The notes beneath the pieces are model-generated. The model saw only the letters and a program-made list of their open reading frames with translations, made no database searches and was not told the origin of the DNA. A DNA stretch of 57,201 bases from the NCBI GenBank assembly GCA_045546975.1, contig JAZQDV010000001.1:1-57201 (forward strand), read 5' to 3'. This DNA comes from SIG480 sp045546975 (GTDB lineage Bacteria; Bacillota; Clostridia; Oscillospirales; JAAYXM01). Position numbers and translations under genes: made by a program. This document shows, piece after piece, positions 1-8,382 of the stretch; the first letter of the stretch is position 1; each line of letters opens with the position of its first letter.

Positions 1-11
1 TGCACACCCTC

Positions 12-148
12 TTGTCAACATCTTTTTTCTACTTTTTTCAAAAAAATTTGTCGACTTCAAAAGCCGCCTTTCGACGCCCTCTCGCGAGGTGCCTTAATAA
101 TATACCACCTTATTACCCCTTTTGTCAACATCTTTTTTTAACTTTTTT
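12..148. repeat. Direct repeat in the left-edge promoter region
   Basis: A 17-base segment (TTGTCAACATCTTTTTT) occurs at 12-28 and again at 122-138. Each copy is followed by a similar ACTTTTTT tract, so the repeat is roughly 30 bp with one or two changes. Read on the minus strand, each copy carries an A/T-rich stretch running into a TTGACA hexamer. The unit is therefore a repeated UP-element plus -35 box, belonging to two tandem leftward promoters, and not a mobile-element end. Confidence 0.7.
99..128 (-). promoter_or_regulatory. Strong leftward promoter, probably one of a tandem pair before an rRNA operon
   Basis: On the minus strand a perfect TTGACA (128-123) is followed after 18 bp by TATATT (104-99), preceded by TG as in an extended -10. 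An A/T-rich tract lies upstream of the -35 box. A second TTGACA lies at 18-13, but its -10 box would fall outside the window. Tandem near-consensus promoters with A/T-rich upstream tracts are typical of rRNA operons in Bacillota. The transcribed gene is outside the window, so that identity is inferred. Confidence 0.6.
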
Positions 149-153
149 TATGA

Positions 154-182
154 TTGATTTTACTTTTGAGTTATTATATAAT
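154..182 (+). promoter_or_regulatory. metA promoter
   Basis: TTGATT (154-159), 17 bp, TATAAT (177-182). The 5' leader to the ATG at 218 is only about 30 nt and contains GGAGG at 205-209. That leaves no room for a SAM riboswitch or T-box, which often control met genes in Bacillota. Confidence 0.7.
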
Positions 183-217
183 GTAGATTAGTAAATTTCT
201 TTTCGGAGGTATCTTAC

Positions 218-1135
218 ATGCCTATTAAAATTCCCGATGCTTTACCTGCCCGGAACATACTCGAGCAGGAGAATATATTCGTTATGTCCGAGTTCCGTGC
301 AGAGCACCAGGACATACGTCCGCTCCGCATACTTATATTAAATCTCATGCCTACAAAAATCACAACGGAGACTCAACTTCTCCGTGCTCTTTCAAATACA
401 CCTCTTCAGATTGAGTTTGATCTTCTCAAAACCGCATCACACAAATCAAAGAACACATCATCCGAACATCTTGATTCATTCTACAAGGATTTTTCCGAGA
501 TAGAAAACAAAAAGTATGACGGAATGATTATAACCGGTGCCCCCGTTGAGACACTCGATTTTGAAAAAGTTGACTATTGGGATGAGCTTTGCGAGATCAT
601 GGAATGGTCAAAGCGAAATGTATTTTCAACCTTCCACATCTGCTGGGGTGCACAGGCTGCACTTTATTACCACTACGGCATAAACAAAGCTCAACAGGAT
701 AAAAAAGTTTTTGGTATTTTCAAACACAAGAACCTCGCGCCGAAGTGCCCGCTCTTGCGAGGCTTTGACGATTATTTCTTTGCTCCGCACTCGCGACACA
801 CCGCAATAGATGAGGTCGCACTCGCAAACTGTGACGCTCTTGAAATTCTCGCTTCTTCAAAGGATGTCGGAGCATACCTTATTGCAAGCCGTGACGGAAG
901 GCATATTTTCGTGACGGGTCACCCCGAATATGACGCAAAAACCCTTGCCGGTGAATACGAGCGCGATGTAAACCTCGGAAAGCCGATCAACATCCCTAAA
1001 AACTATTACAGGGACGACAATCCCGATCTTGCACCTATCGTCACCTGGCGTGCTCACGCACATCTTCTATACACAAACTGGCTCAACTATTATGTTTACC
1101 AGTCAACACCGTACAACGTAGATGAAATCAACTAA
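218..1135 (+). CDS. metA: Homoserine O-acetyltransferase (MetA family)
   Basis: This 305-residue cytoplasmic enzyme matches the MetA family over its full length. It acylates the hydroxyl of homoserine, the first committed step of methionine synthesis. The nucleophile is Cys142 in FHICWGAQAAL, and His235 and Glu237 of GHPEYD complete the catalytic set. Position 111 is Glu (APVETLDF). In characterised MetA proteins Glu at this position goes with acetyl-CoA use and Gly with succinyl-CoA use, so the acetyl donor is favoured despite the common annotation as a succinyltransferase. GGAGG eight bases before the ATG supports the start. The gene is monocistronic, with its own promoter and terminator. 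Family identity is very secure; acyl specificity rests on one residue. Confidence 0.93.
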   Translation: MPIKIPDALPARNILEQENIFVMSEFRAEHQDIRPLRILILNLMPTKITTETQLLRALSNTPLQIEFDLLKTASHKSKNTSSEHLDSFYKDFSEIENKKYDGMIITGAPVETLDFEKVDYWDELCEIMEWSKRNVFSTFHICWGAQAALYYHYGINKAQQDKKVFGIFKHKNLAPKCPLLRGFDDYFFAPHSRHTAIDEVALANCDALEILASSKDVGAYLIASRDGRHIFVTGHPEYDAKTLAGEYERDVNLGKPINIPKNYYRDDNPDLAPIVTWRAHAHLLYTNWLNYYVYQSTPYNVDEIN

Positions 1136-1176
1136 AACAACACCTCCTGTGAATGTTCCACAGGAGGTGTTGTTTT
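1134..1176. terminator. Bidirectional terminator between metA and the SleB-like gene
   Basis: A perfect 18-bp stem (1134-1151 with 1159-1176) and 7-nt loop, with A tracts on the left and T tracts on the right, so it can serve both convergent genes. The stop codons of both genes lie within the stem. Confidence 0.9.
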
Positions 1177-1972
1177 ACGCATAAAAGTCGTGTTTTCCAA
1201 CGGTCATTACAAACTCACGGTTATCAGTTATCCAGAAGCTTTGCGAAATTGCAGGGTTTAAGAAGAAAAGCACATCTTTATCTGTCACCTTGAAATCCTC
1301 AAGGCAGATTTTTGCTGCCATTATACTCTCATCCGTCGGCGGATTATTTATTGTTCCGTTGAGTACAGGTGTGAACTGCACGCCCCCTTTTGTATCGAAA
1401 ATCACATCGTAGATGTTATCAGGATACTCAGAGTTCTCCACTCGGTTGAGAACAACATTCCCCACTGCTATTTTTCCGAGAAGTGGCTCCCCTGCACTTT
1501 CGGCGCTTATGATTTTTGCAAGCCACCAGAGGTCATTTCCGTTATAAAACTCTTCGGCGCTTTCAAAAATCTCCGAGTTTGTTCTTAAGTTCGCCGTTCT
1601 TGTTCTTGCATCCCACTCCACTTCTGCGCCAAATGCTTTTGCAAGAGACCGTATGGGAACATAAGTCGTTCCGTTTATCAATATGTTTTCATTTCCCGAA
1701 TACAGATATCTGCCCTTTGACTCAATATGCATATCCGAAATCCTTGCAGAAAGCGAAAGCTCATCTGTATTTACGATAGCTTCTCTATTCTCCGCATCCC
1801 AACCGATGTTGCAATCAGATACCTCTTCACAAAACGCTCGCAGCGGAACGTATGTAACAGATCCGATAAGCTTTCCTCCGGAAAAACTCTTACCGTCTAT
1901 ACTCACGTTCGCCGCACACGTACTCATAAAAAGCGAAATTACAACCATAAAACAAAGTAATATCTTTTTCAT
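1175..1972 (-). CDS. Secreted cell-wall hydrolase, SleB-like, with copper-amine-oxidase-N-type domains
   Basis: A 265-residue exported protein. Residues 1-20 form a signal peptide (KK followed by a hydrophobic core and ANVS). Two copper-amine-oxidase-N-type modules follow, each with the VTYVPLRAF / TTYVPIRSL motif and a GW/EWD turn; in Clostridia these act as wall- or surface-binding units. The C-terminal ~125 residues form a Hydrolase_2/SleB domain: WWLAKIISAESAGE carries the likely catalytic Glu, then GKIAVGNVVLNRV and GGVQFTPV. SleB enzymes are lytic transglycosylases acting on spore cortex or vegetative peptidoglycan. AGGAG precedes the ATG. It implies a spore-forming lineage, but a vegetative remodelling role is equally possible. 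Confidence 0.85.
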   Translation of the reverse strand: MKKILLCFMVVISLFMSTCAANVSIDGKSFSGGKLIGSVTYVPLRAFCEEVSDCNIGWDAENREAIVNTDELSLSARISDMHIESKGRYLYSGNENILINGTTYVPIRSLAKAFGAEVEWDARTRTANLRTNSEIFESAEEFYNGNDLWWLAKIISAESAGEPLLGKIAVGNVVLNRVENSEYPDNIYDVIFDTKGGVQFTPVLNGTINNPPTDESIMAAKICLEDFKVTDKDVLFFLNPAISQSFWITDNREFVMTVGKHDFYA

Positions 1973-2122
1973 AATTCAACTCCTTTCGCATTTATGTTTG
2001 CAATTTTACACTATTTTGGTGACTTTTTCAATGTAAAACATTTGGAAATTGTGCAAATATATGGTTTCTGTAACCTTTTTTCTGTTTTTTGTTGTTTTTG
2101 ATAAATTATTTTGAAAAAACTC

Positions 2123-2151
2123 TTGCAATTCGTTTTCAAATCTGCTATCAT
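2123..2151 (+). promoter_or_regulatory. rpmB promoter
   Basis: TTGCAA (2123-2128), 17 bp, TATCAT (2146-2151). It lies in the 222-base gap between the divergent SleB-like gene and rpmB. The rest of that gap is A/T-rich with no further gene seen. Confidence 0.6.
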
Positions 2152-2194
2152 AATATGTGCTGTTTATTGACAAGATTTGAAGGAGGTGCGGCAA

Positions 2195-2383
2195 ATGGCA
2201 AAATGCGCAATATGCGATAAGGGCGTAACCTTTGGAATTAAGGTTTCTCACTCTCACAGACGTTCCAATAAGATGTGGAAGCCGAACGTTAAGCGTGTAA
2301 AGGCTATCGTTGATGGTTCACCCCGTCATATTTATGTTTGTACTAGATGCCTCCGTTCCGGTAAGGTTCAGCGCGCTATATAA
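2195..2383 (+). CDS. rpmB: 50S ribosomal protein L28
   Basis: This 62-residue basic protein is a full-length L28, a component of the large ribosomal subunit. The family pattern is present: MAKCAICDKG at the start, then HSHRRSNKMWKPN and ICxxxLRSGKV-type residues near the end. Two CxxC pairs (CAIC and CTRC) mark the zinc-binding form. An upstream in-frame ATG at 2177 exists, but AGGAGG (2181-2186) lies between it and the ATG at 2195 at correct spacing, so 2195 is the start. The gene stands alone between its own promoter and terminator. Confidence 0.95.
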   Translation: MAKCAICDKGVTFGIKVSHSHRRSNKMWKPNVKRVKAIVDGSPRHIYVCTRCLRSGKVQRAI

Positions 2384-2400
2384 GTACACATGAATTGCTG

Positions 2401-2430
2401 AAGGCGCAGAGATTTCTGCGCTTTTTTGCT
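2401..2430 (+). terminator. rpmB terminator
   Basis: A 10-bp stem (2401-2410 with 2415-2424), loop GATT, followed by a T run. Confidence 0.85.
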
Positions 2431-2448
2431 TTTTAGGGAGGTTTTTAT

Positions 2449-3105
2449 ATGACATTATCCATTCTTTCCCTCGATGCATACATAGTTGTTCTTATTCGCC
2501 TTGTTGTAGCTACCGTTCTCGGCGCCCTGATAGGAATAGAGCGCGGAAGCAGTAAGCATGACGCAGGACTTCGCACACACATAATTGTGTGCCTTGGCGC
2601 TGCATCTACCATGATTACAAGCCAGCTTATAGCAATAAACCACGGCGCGATTACGGATATTACCCGTCTCGGTGCACAGGTTATAAGCGGCATCGGTTTT
2701 CTTGGAGTCGGAAGCATATTTGTTTCGCACAACCGCATTCACGGGCTTACAACTGCCGCAGGACTCTGGACGACAGCGTGCCTCGGTCTCGTAATCGGTG
2801 CAGGCTTTATCGAGACTGCACTTTCCATCGTCGCACTTATGATGTTCACTGTTTATGTACTTCGTCCGCTTTCACTTAAAGTTCGCTCAAGTGACCTGAC
2901 ATACGAAATCACCGCATCTCTCGAAAATCGCAAAACAACGCAATATGTCGAAGAGCTTACAAAAAGAAGCTACAACATTATTTCCGTCAAGGAAAGCGAA
3001 GGTGCAGTCACAATTAACGTAAATTCTGACAAGAGAACCTCAAAAAATGATTTTGTCCGTTCAATTCTTGAAATTGACGGAGTAACGGGAATATCTGAAA
3101 TATAG
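2449..3105 (+). CDS. MgtC/SapB-family membrane protein
   Basis: A 218-residue protein. The N-terminal ~140 residues are an MgtC/SapB membrane domain: about four hydrophobic helices, GALIGIERG after the first helix, GLRTHIIVCLGAAS, and GIGFLGVGSI followed by GLTTAAGLW. The C-terminal ~75 residues are soluble and ACT-like. MgtC proteins are tied to growth at low magnesium and to modulation of the F-type ATPase; chromosomal Bacillota copies have unclear roles. AGGGAGG precedes the ATG. No magnesium riboswitch is visible in the 65 bases upstream, which hold only the rpmB terminator, so readthrough from rpmB is possible. Confidence 0.88.
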   Translation: MTLSILSLDAYIVVLIRLVVATVLGALIGIERGSSKHDAGLRTHIIVCLGAASTMITSQLIAINHGAITDITRLGAQVISGIGFLGVGSIFVSHNRIHGLTTAAGLWTTACLGLVIGAGFIETALSIVALMMFTVYVLRPLSLKVRSSDLTYEITASLENRKTTQYVEELTKRSYNIISVKESEGAVTINVNSDKRTSKNDFVRSILEIDGVTGISEI

Positions 3106-3112
3106 GTAAAGT

Positions 3113-3151
3113 AAAAAGAGACTGTGTAGAAAATCTACACAGTCTCTTTTT
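3113..3151. terminator. Bidirectional terminator between the MgtC-like gene and mfd
   Basis: A perfect 18-bp stem (3113-3130 with 3134-3151), 3-nt loop, with A/T tracts on both sides. The TAG of mfd (3137-3135) lies inside the right arm. Confidence 0.9.
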
Positions 3152-6100
3152 TTGCATTTGCATACGCCTCGACAAAGCCTCGAGCACTTTGTATCGGCTC
3201 ATCGTCACCTTTGAGTTTTAGCATAAGATACGGTTCCTGCCCTGCGTTGAGGAGTATTTTGCCTTTATACTCAGGTCGTGCGCATATCTTTGATATTATA
3301 TCAAATGTAGGATTTACCATTGTTATCTTAAGGCTGCTTCCCTTTTGGGTTATATCGCAGATTCCCGCATCACGCGCAGAAACGCGGAGAAGCGCTATAT
3401 CAATGAGCGTCATCGTCTCGCGCGGAGGCTCACCAAAACGGTCGCAGAGCTCGTCGATTACATCGTCTGCATCCTCACGATCCTCGATCGACGCAATTCG
3501 GCGGTAAAGGTCCATTCTTGTTTCACTCGAAGAAACGTATTTTTCAGGGATATTGGCAGAAACAGTGAGGTCCGCACTACAGCTTTCAACCTCGCGCGTC
3601 TTCTCTCCCTTTTCCTCAAGGATTGCGGTCTCAAGAAGCTTTAAGTACATATCGTAGCCGACACTTATCATATGCCCGCTCTGCTCGGCGCCAAGCACAT
3701 TTCCTGCGCCGCGAAGCTCAAGGTCGCGCATCGCAATCTTAAATCCCGAACCAAACTCGACATATTCACGGATTGCTGCAAGTCGCTTTTCCGCAATCTC
3801 TGTAAGTGCTTTTCCTCGCCTGTAGGTAAGGTATGCATACGCATGTCTTGACGAGCGCCCTACTCTTCCGCGTATCTGGTGAAGCTGGGCAAGGCCCATT
3901 TTATCAGCATCCTCAATGATAAGCGTATTGACATTGGGTATGTCGATTCCCGTTTCTATAATCGTAGTACAAACAAGGACATCAATTTCACCCTCACCCA
4001 TCTGTCGCATTACTTCAGAAAGCTCGCCCTCACCCATCTGTCCGTGACCTACCGCAACGGAAACATCTGGCACAAGCTTTGCAATGCGTGCAGCGCACGC
4101 CTCAATGGATGCTACATTATTGTGAAGATAGTACACCTGACCGCCTCTGGCAACCTCACGTCGAATAGCATCGGCAAGAATTTCCTTGTCATATTCAAAA
4201 ACATAAGTCAGTACCGGATGGCGATTTCGCGGTGCTTCCTCCATTATGGACATATCACGAATTCCCGAAAGCGCCATATTGAGTGTTCTCGGAATCGGTG
4301 TCGCCGTAAGCGTCAGCACATCGACATCCTTGGTCATTTCCTTGAGACGTTCCTTATGCGTCACGCCAAAGCGTTGCTCCTCGTCAACTATAAGCAGTCC
4401 GAGATTTTTGAAGCTCATCGTCTTTGCGAGGAGCTTATGAGTTCCGATAATTATATCAAGCTCACCGTTTTTTGCGCCTTTTACAGTCTCCCTGTTCTGT
4501 TTATCCGAACAAAAGCGCGAGGTGAGACCTATTTTCACCGGATAGTTTGAAAAACGGCGCACAGTCGTCATATAATGCTGCTGGGCAAGAACGGTGGTCG
4601 GTACAAGAATTGCAACCTGCTTGCCACCAAGCACACACTTCATCGCGGCGCGTAGCGCAACCTCTGTTTTTCCAAATCCTACATCTCCGCAGAGAAGTCT
4701 GTCCATTGGATACGTTCTCTGCATATCGCCCTTTATTTCAGAAGTGCAGCGGAGCTGGTCCTCGGTCTCCTCAAACTCAAAGGATTCTTCAAACTCTTTC
4801 TGCCACTCGCTGTCCTTCGGGAACGGTTCACGCTCAAGTGCCTGACGGGAAGCATAGAGTTTTATAAGTTCCTCTGCAAGCTCGCGAGCGGCCCCCTTTG
4901 CGCGAAGCTTTGTCTTCTGCCATTCTCCGCCTCCGAGCTTTGACAGACGGATGTTTGCATCTTCTCCACCGCCTATATATTTTGATACCATATCAAGATG
5001 CGTTACGGGAACATAAAGTGCATCAGTACCTAAGTATACGATTTTTATATAGTCCTTTTCCACTCCGTCGGTTTTTATCTTTGAAACACCTGCAAAGCGT
5101 CCAATTCCGTGCAAATCGTGTACGACAAGGCAGCCTTCGGTCAAATCACGGTAATTTCCTATTTTTTCTCTGTTCTTGCGCTCTCTCGTTATTCTGCCCT
5201 TCTTTTTTTGTGCGCGAAGAAGCTGCCCCTCGGTAAATAGTGTAAAATCATCACCTGGGTACGAAAAGCCTGCAGAAAGCACACCTTCTCCGATAACTAC
5301 ACACGGTTCATCGGGAAGCTTTGCAAGCATAAAATCAAGCGTTGAGGGTATGTTTCTCTCGCGCAGGAGAATCTGCATATTTTCCGCACTTTTTCTGCTT
5401 CCCGTAAGGATCAGAACCCTATTCCCCTCATTGAGTGAATCTGCGATTTCAGATGTTGCAAGGTCGAGATTTCCGCCGTAGCTCGGAAGCTGTCGCGCAA
5501 TCACGGACAAAACACATTTTGGTGAAATTCCGTATTCCGCGCGGATAAACGCCTCTAAAAATACACTTTTCCGTTCTGATATGAACCTTTTGACAACATC
5601 GAAGTTTTCGCAAAAAGCATCCGTTGACGGAAGAAGGAAGCCACCTGTGATAAGGCTTTTAATGTCCTCGTTTTCCCTCTTTTTTTCTCTGCCCGCTGCA
5701 TCACGGATTCTATAAAAATCATCAATAAAAACAATCGCATCTTCGGAAATATAATCCAAACCACATATATTTCCATCGTATATAAGATTCAGGTACCTGT
5801 CACGTGCCTTCGGTGCGATCCCCGAATCCAAAAGCTCAATATCTGTCTGAAGCGTTTTTACAAGACGCTCATTTTGTTTTTTCTTTCCAAGTTCTCTCTT
5901 TAATTCTGCGCGGAGTTTTTCGGAAAGAGTTTCAAATTCCGTTGCCTGAAGATTTGTTACGGGCAAAAACTTTGCAACTCTCACATTCTCAATTCTTCTT
6001 TGTGACTGTGTTTCAAAGTACCCCATAGCGTCGATTTCGTCACCGAAAAACTCAATTCTTACCGGATTTTCGCTTCCGGGAGAAAAAACATCAACTATTC

Positions 6101-6632
6101 CACCACGAACAGCAAGCTGACCTTCACTCTCTACCTGAATTTCTCTGACATACCCGTATGAAACGAGTCTCGAAACAAGGTCATCCTGAGAAATCTCGTC
6201 ACTTATCCTTACTGTTATGGTTTTCTCAGAAATACTCTCAGGCGGCGCACATCTTTGCATGAGCGCAAAAACGGGAGCCAGACATATTCCCGCCGTTCTG
6301 TCGGAAAGAGCTTTAAGCGTTGCAAGACGCTCGTGCTCATATTCGTGAGACGCACTGTCGACATCATGAAGCGAAAGCTCGTGAACAGGCAAAACCTTCG
6401 GAGTTTCCCCACTCATAATCTCTATATCGTGAAGCGCACGCCTTGCATCAAGCTCGTCGGCATATATGCACACTATCTGACGTTTTGTAATCATCCTTAC
6501 CGCGGAGATTATGTGTGCTTTGTGTATAGCAGACAAGCCAGAGAGCGCTATCGGGCACTCTCCGGCTTCTATTTTTTGCAATAATGTAGCAAAATCTTTA
6601 TTATTTTTTATGGCATCACATAACGCAAGCAT
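3135..6632 (-). CDS. mfd: Transcription-repair coupling factor
   Basis: This 1165-residue protein has the full Mfd architecture. It removes RNA polymerase stalled at DNA lesions and recruits UvrABC. The N-terminal ~330 residues are the UvrB-like, UvrA-binding module. Residues ~490-560 form the RNA-polymerase-interaction domain (LVVHDLHGIGRF, DYIKIVYLG). The RecG-like translocase follows, with Walker A GDVGFGKTE near 649, DEEQ box near 750, LTATPIPRTL near 777, and a QIRGRVGRSS helicase motif. The C-terminus is the inhibitory TRCF domain with RMDLYRRI. It starts 14 bases after pth stops, so the two are probably co-transcribed; pth-mfd is a conserved Bacillota pair. Confidence 0.96.
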   Translation of the reverse strand: MLALCDAIKNNKDFATLLQKIEAGECPIALSGLSAIHKAHIISAVRMITKRQIVCIYADELDARRALHDIEIMSGETPKVLPVHELSLHDVDSASHEYEHERLATLKALSDRTAGICLAPVFALMQRCAPPESISEKTITVRISDEISQDDLVSRLVSYGYVREIQVESEGQLAVRGGIVDVFSPGSENPVRIEFFGDEIDAMGYFETQSQRRIENVRVAKFLPVTNLQATEFETLSEKLRAELKRELGKKKQNERLVKTLQTDIELLDSGIAPKARDRYLNLIYDGNICGLDYISEDAIVFIDDFYRIRDAAGREKKRENEDIKSLITGGFLLPSTDAFCENFDVVKRFISERKSVFLEAFIRAEYGISPKCVLSVIARQLPSYGGNLDLATSEIADSLNEGNRVLILTGSRKSAENMQILLRERNIPSTLDFMLAKLPDEPCVVIGEGVLSAGFSYPGDDFTLFTEGQLLRAQKKKGRITRERKNREKIGNYRDLTEGCLVVHDLHGIGRFAGVSKIKTDGVEKDYIKIVYLGTDALYVPVTHLDMVSKYIGGGEDANIRLSKLGGGEWQKTKLRAKGAARELAEELIKLYASRQALEREPFPKDSEWQKEFEESFEFEETEDQLRCTSEIKGDMQRTYPMDRLLCGDVGFGKTEVALRAAMKCVLGGKQVAILVPTTVLAQQHYMTTVRRFSNYPVKIGLTSRFCSDKQNRETVKGAKNGELDIIIGTHKLLAKTMSFKNLGLLIVDEEQRFGVTHKERLKEMTKDVDVLTLTATPIPRTLNMALSGIRDMSIMEEAPRNRHPVLTYVFEYDKEILADAIRREVARGGQVYYLHNNVASIEACAARIAKLVPDVSVAVGHGQMGEGELSEVMRQMGEGEIDVLVCTTIIETGIDIPNVNTLIIEDADKMGLAQLHQIRGRVGRSSRHAYAYLTYRRGKALTEIAEKRLAAIREYVEFGSGFKIAMRDLELRGAGNVLGAEQSGHMISVGYDMYLKLLETAILEEKGEKTREVESCSADLTVSANIPEKYVSSSETRMDLYRRIASIEDREDADDVIDELCDRFGEPPRETMTLIDIALLRVSARDAGICDITQKGSSLKITMVNPTFDIISKICARPEYKGKILLNAGQEPYLMLKLKGDDEPIQSARGFVEAYANAKKETV

Positions 6633-6646
6633 AGAGAATCCTGCCT

Positions 6647-7267
6647 CTAATTATATTTCCCCGCAGCCTTTTCGCAACCGTTCTTGATTATTTCCGAAAC
6701 AGCAGAGCATGCACGGTCAATTGCACCTTCGAGCTCTTTTCTCTCGTCAGGTGAGAATGAGCCAAGCACCCAGCCGACAAGCTCTCCTTGTCCCTTCGGT
6801 GCGCCCACGCCTATTTTTATGCGCGGAAACGCATCAGTACCGCTCCGCTCTATTATGCTTTTAATTCCGTTGTGACCGCCGGCGCTCCCTTTTGCGCGGA
6901 TTCGGATTTTTCCCACTGGAAGCGATATATCGTCATAAATCACGATAACTTTCTCCATAGGTATTTTATAGAAGGATGCCGCCTGCACTACAGAATCACC
7001 CGAAAGATTCATAAACGTCTGCGGTTTCAAGAGGAGAACACTCTCCCCTGCAAGCTCACCCCTTCCGCAAAGTCCGCGGAATTTGAGTTCCTTCACCTGT
7101 ATCTTATTCACACCGGAAAGTGTGTCAAGAGTGAGAAAGCCTGTGTTATGGCGCGAGGTTTCGTATTCCTTCCCCGGATTCCCGAGCCCGACTATCATCC
7201 ACTCAGGCTTTCCATAAAGAGGCTTACTCTCGCTTTCTATTTTTTTGAAGAGGTCAAATATAGACAC
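6647..7267 (-). CDS. pth: Peptidyl-tRNA hydrolase
   Basis: Pth releases tRNA from peptidyl-tRNA that has dropped off ribosomes. The family motifs are MIVGLGNPGKEY, the catalytic His in TSRHNTGF (His40 here), MNLSGDSV, and VIYDDISLPVGKIRIRAKGS followed by GGHNG. The chosen start is GTG at 7267, giving 206 residues beginning MSIFDLFKK: AAAGGTG lies six bases upstream, and a longer in-frame reading to 7393 would run through the terminator of the preceding gene. The short N-terminal extension before MIVGLGN is typical of clostridial Pth proteins. Next gene downstream is mfd. Confidence 0.93.
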   Translation of the reverse strand: MSIFDLFKKIESESKPLYGKPEWMIVGLGNPGKEYETSRHNTGFLTLDTLSGVNKIQVKELKFRGLCGRGELAGESVLLLKPQTFMNLSGDSVVQAASFYKIPMEKVIVIYDDISLPVGKIRIRAKGSAGGHNGIKSIIERSGTDAFPRIKIGVGAPKGQGELVGWVLGSFSPDERKELEGAIDRACSAVSEIIKNGCEKAAGKYN

Positions 7268-7288
7268 CTTTATCACCTTTATATTTTG

Positions 7289-7316
7289 AAAATGCCCCGC
7301 ACAGGCGAGGCATTTT
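7289..7316 (-). terminator. Terminator of the MocA-like operon
   Basis: A 12-bp stem with one G-U pair (7289-7300 with 7305-7316), 4-nt loop, followed on the minus strand by a short T-rich stretch. It separates the sugar operon from pth. Confidence 0.7.
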
Positions 7317-7326
7317 TCTTTTTTTA

Positions 7327-8367
7327 TTAAAGCTCTATGATTTTTCCTGTCTCTGCAGACTTGTATGCAGCCTGGATAATCTTCTGTGCCCAAACAGCAT
7401 CAGCAGCCGGAACCTCAACAGGCACTCCGTCGCGATGTGAACGGCCAAAGGAATCGAGTTCCTTTGTATACATATTTCCAAACTCGACTTCTACATCAAG
7501 TTTCTTGACTTCATTTCTCGTCTGCTGAGCATCATAACCTGCTGTGCTGTCAGCTGCTATGACATCAATTGTACCGCCCTCAACCTGAGAAAGTGTACCG
7601 TAGGCTACGATAGAGCCTGCCGTACCGTAGATTTCAAGCTTTGAGGGGACTGCATCAGGAACATTGAAGTTTGACTCAACGTATGCAACCGCGCCGTTAT
7701 CAAGCTCCATCATAAGGGAAGCCTGGTCCTCAACCTCATAGCTGAATGTATTTGTTCTGTTGAAGGAAGCTACACGCTTTGCCTTTGCTCCTGTAATGTA
7801 CTGGAGAAGGTCAATGCAGTGAACGCCGAGATCCATAAGAGCTCCGCCACCCGAAAGTGCCTTTACCTGACGCCATGCGCCTGGAATATCAGGATACCAG
7901 CAAGTGAACTGAGCACGGCAGGAAACAACCTGACCGATTTTGCCGGACTGGACAAGCTCGCGAATCTTTGCATTGTATGCGTGGAAGCGCATAAGGAAGC
8001 CTGTTGCGATTTTAACGCCCTCTTCCTCACAAACACGAAGAACCTCTTCGGCATCTGCAATATCAAGGCAAATCGGCTTTTCAAGAAGGATATCCTTCTT
8101 TGCGCGAGCTGCATCTATTGCCTGCTCCTTATGGCAGTTTACGGGAGATGCGATGTATACAACATCTACCTCAGGGTCTGCAAGAAGAGCCTTGTGGTCT
8201 GTATATGCACGCTTTGCGCCATACTTTGCACGAAGGTTTTCTGCAAGTTCATCATTGATTTCCATTACGGCAATAAGCTCTGCCTCATCAGAGAGCATCA
8301 TACCGGGAATTGTACGTCTGTCAGCAATACCGCCGGCGCCTATAACGCCCCATCTTACTTTTTTCAT
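7327..8367 (-). CDS. Gfo/Idh/MocA-family NAD(P)-dependent oxidoreductase
   Basis: 346 residues. The N-terminal Rossmann fold carries GVIGAGGIADRR, and EKPICLDIADAE supplies the conserved Lys of the EKP motif. The C-terminal domain has GGGALMDLGVHCIDLLQYI, holding the Asp and His used for substrate binding and catalysis in this family. Members oxidise or epimerise sugars, inositols and amino-sugar derivatives, so the exact substrate cannot be read here. The ATG at 8367 is preferred over a GTG nine bases upstream because GAGG lies eight bases before it. It follows the NagB-like gene by 15 bases and is the last gene of a three-gene operon with a PIG-L deacetylase. Confidence 0.85.
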   Translation of the reverse strand: MKKVRWGVIGAGGIADRRTIPGMMLSDEAELIAVMEINDELAENLRAKYGAKRAYTDHKALLADPEVDVVYIASPVNCHKEQAIDAARAKKDILLEKPICLDIADAEEVLRVCEEEGVKIATGFLMRFHAYNAKIRELVQSGKIGQVVSCRAQFTCWYPDIPGAWRQVKALSGGGALMDLGVHCIDLLQYITGAKAKRVASFNRTNTFSYEVEDQASLMMELDNGAVAYVESNFNVPDAVPSKLEIYGTAGSIVAYGTLSQVEGGTIDVIAADSTAGYDAQQTRNEVKKLDVEVEFGNMYTKELDSFGRSHRDGVPVEVPAADAVWAQKIIQAAYKSAETGKIIEL

Positions 8368-8382
8368 ATCCCGCACCTCACC

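Noticed and set aside
154..217. A possible SAM riboswitch or T-box before metA
   Set aside because: The leader after the promoter is only about 30 nt, too short for either.
3879..4550. A 223-codon frame on the plus strand inside mfd
   Set aside because: It lies wholly antisense to a well-conserved gene, has no ribosome site, and its translation matches no family.
7268..7393. A longer pth start at 7393
   Set aside because: The extension runs through the terminator hairpin of the MocA-like gene; GTG at 7267 has a ribosome site and a family-like N-terminus.
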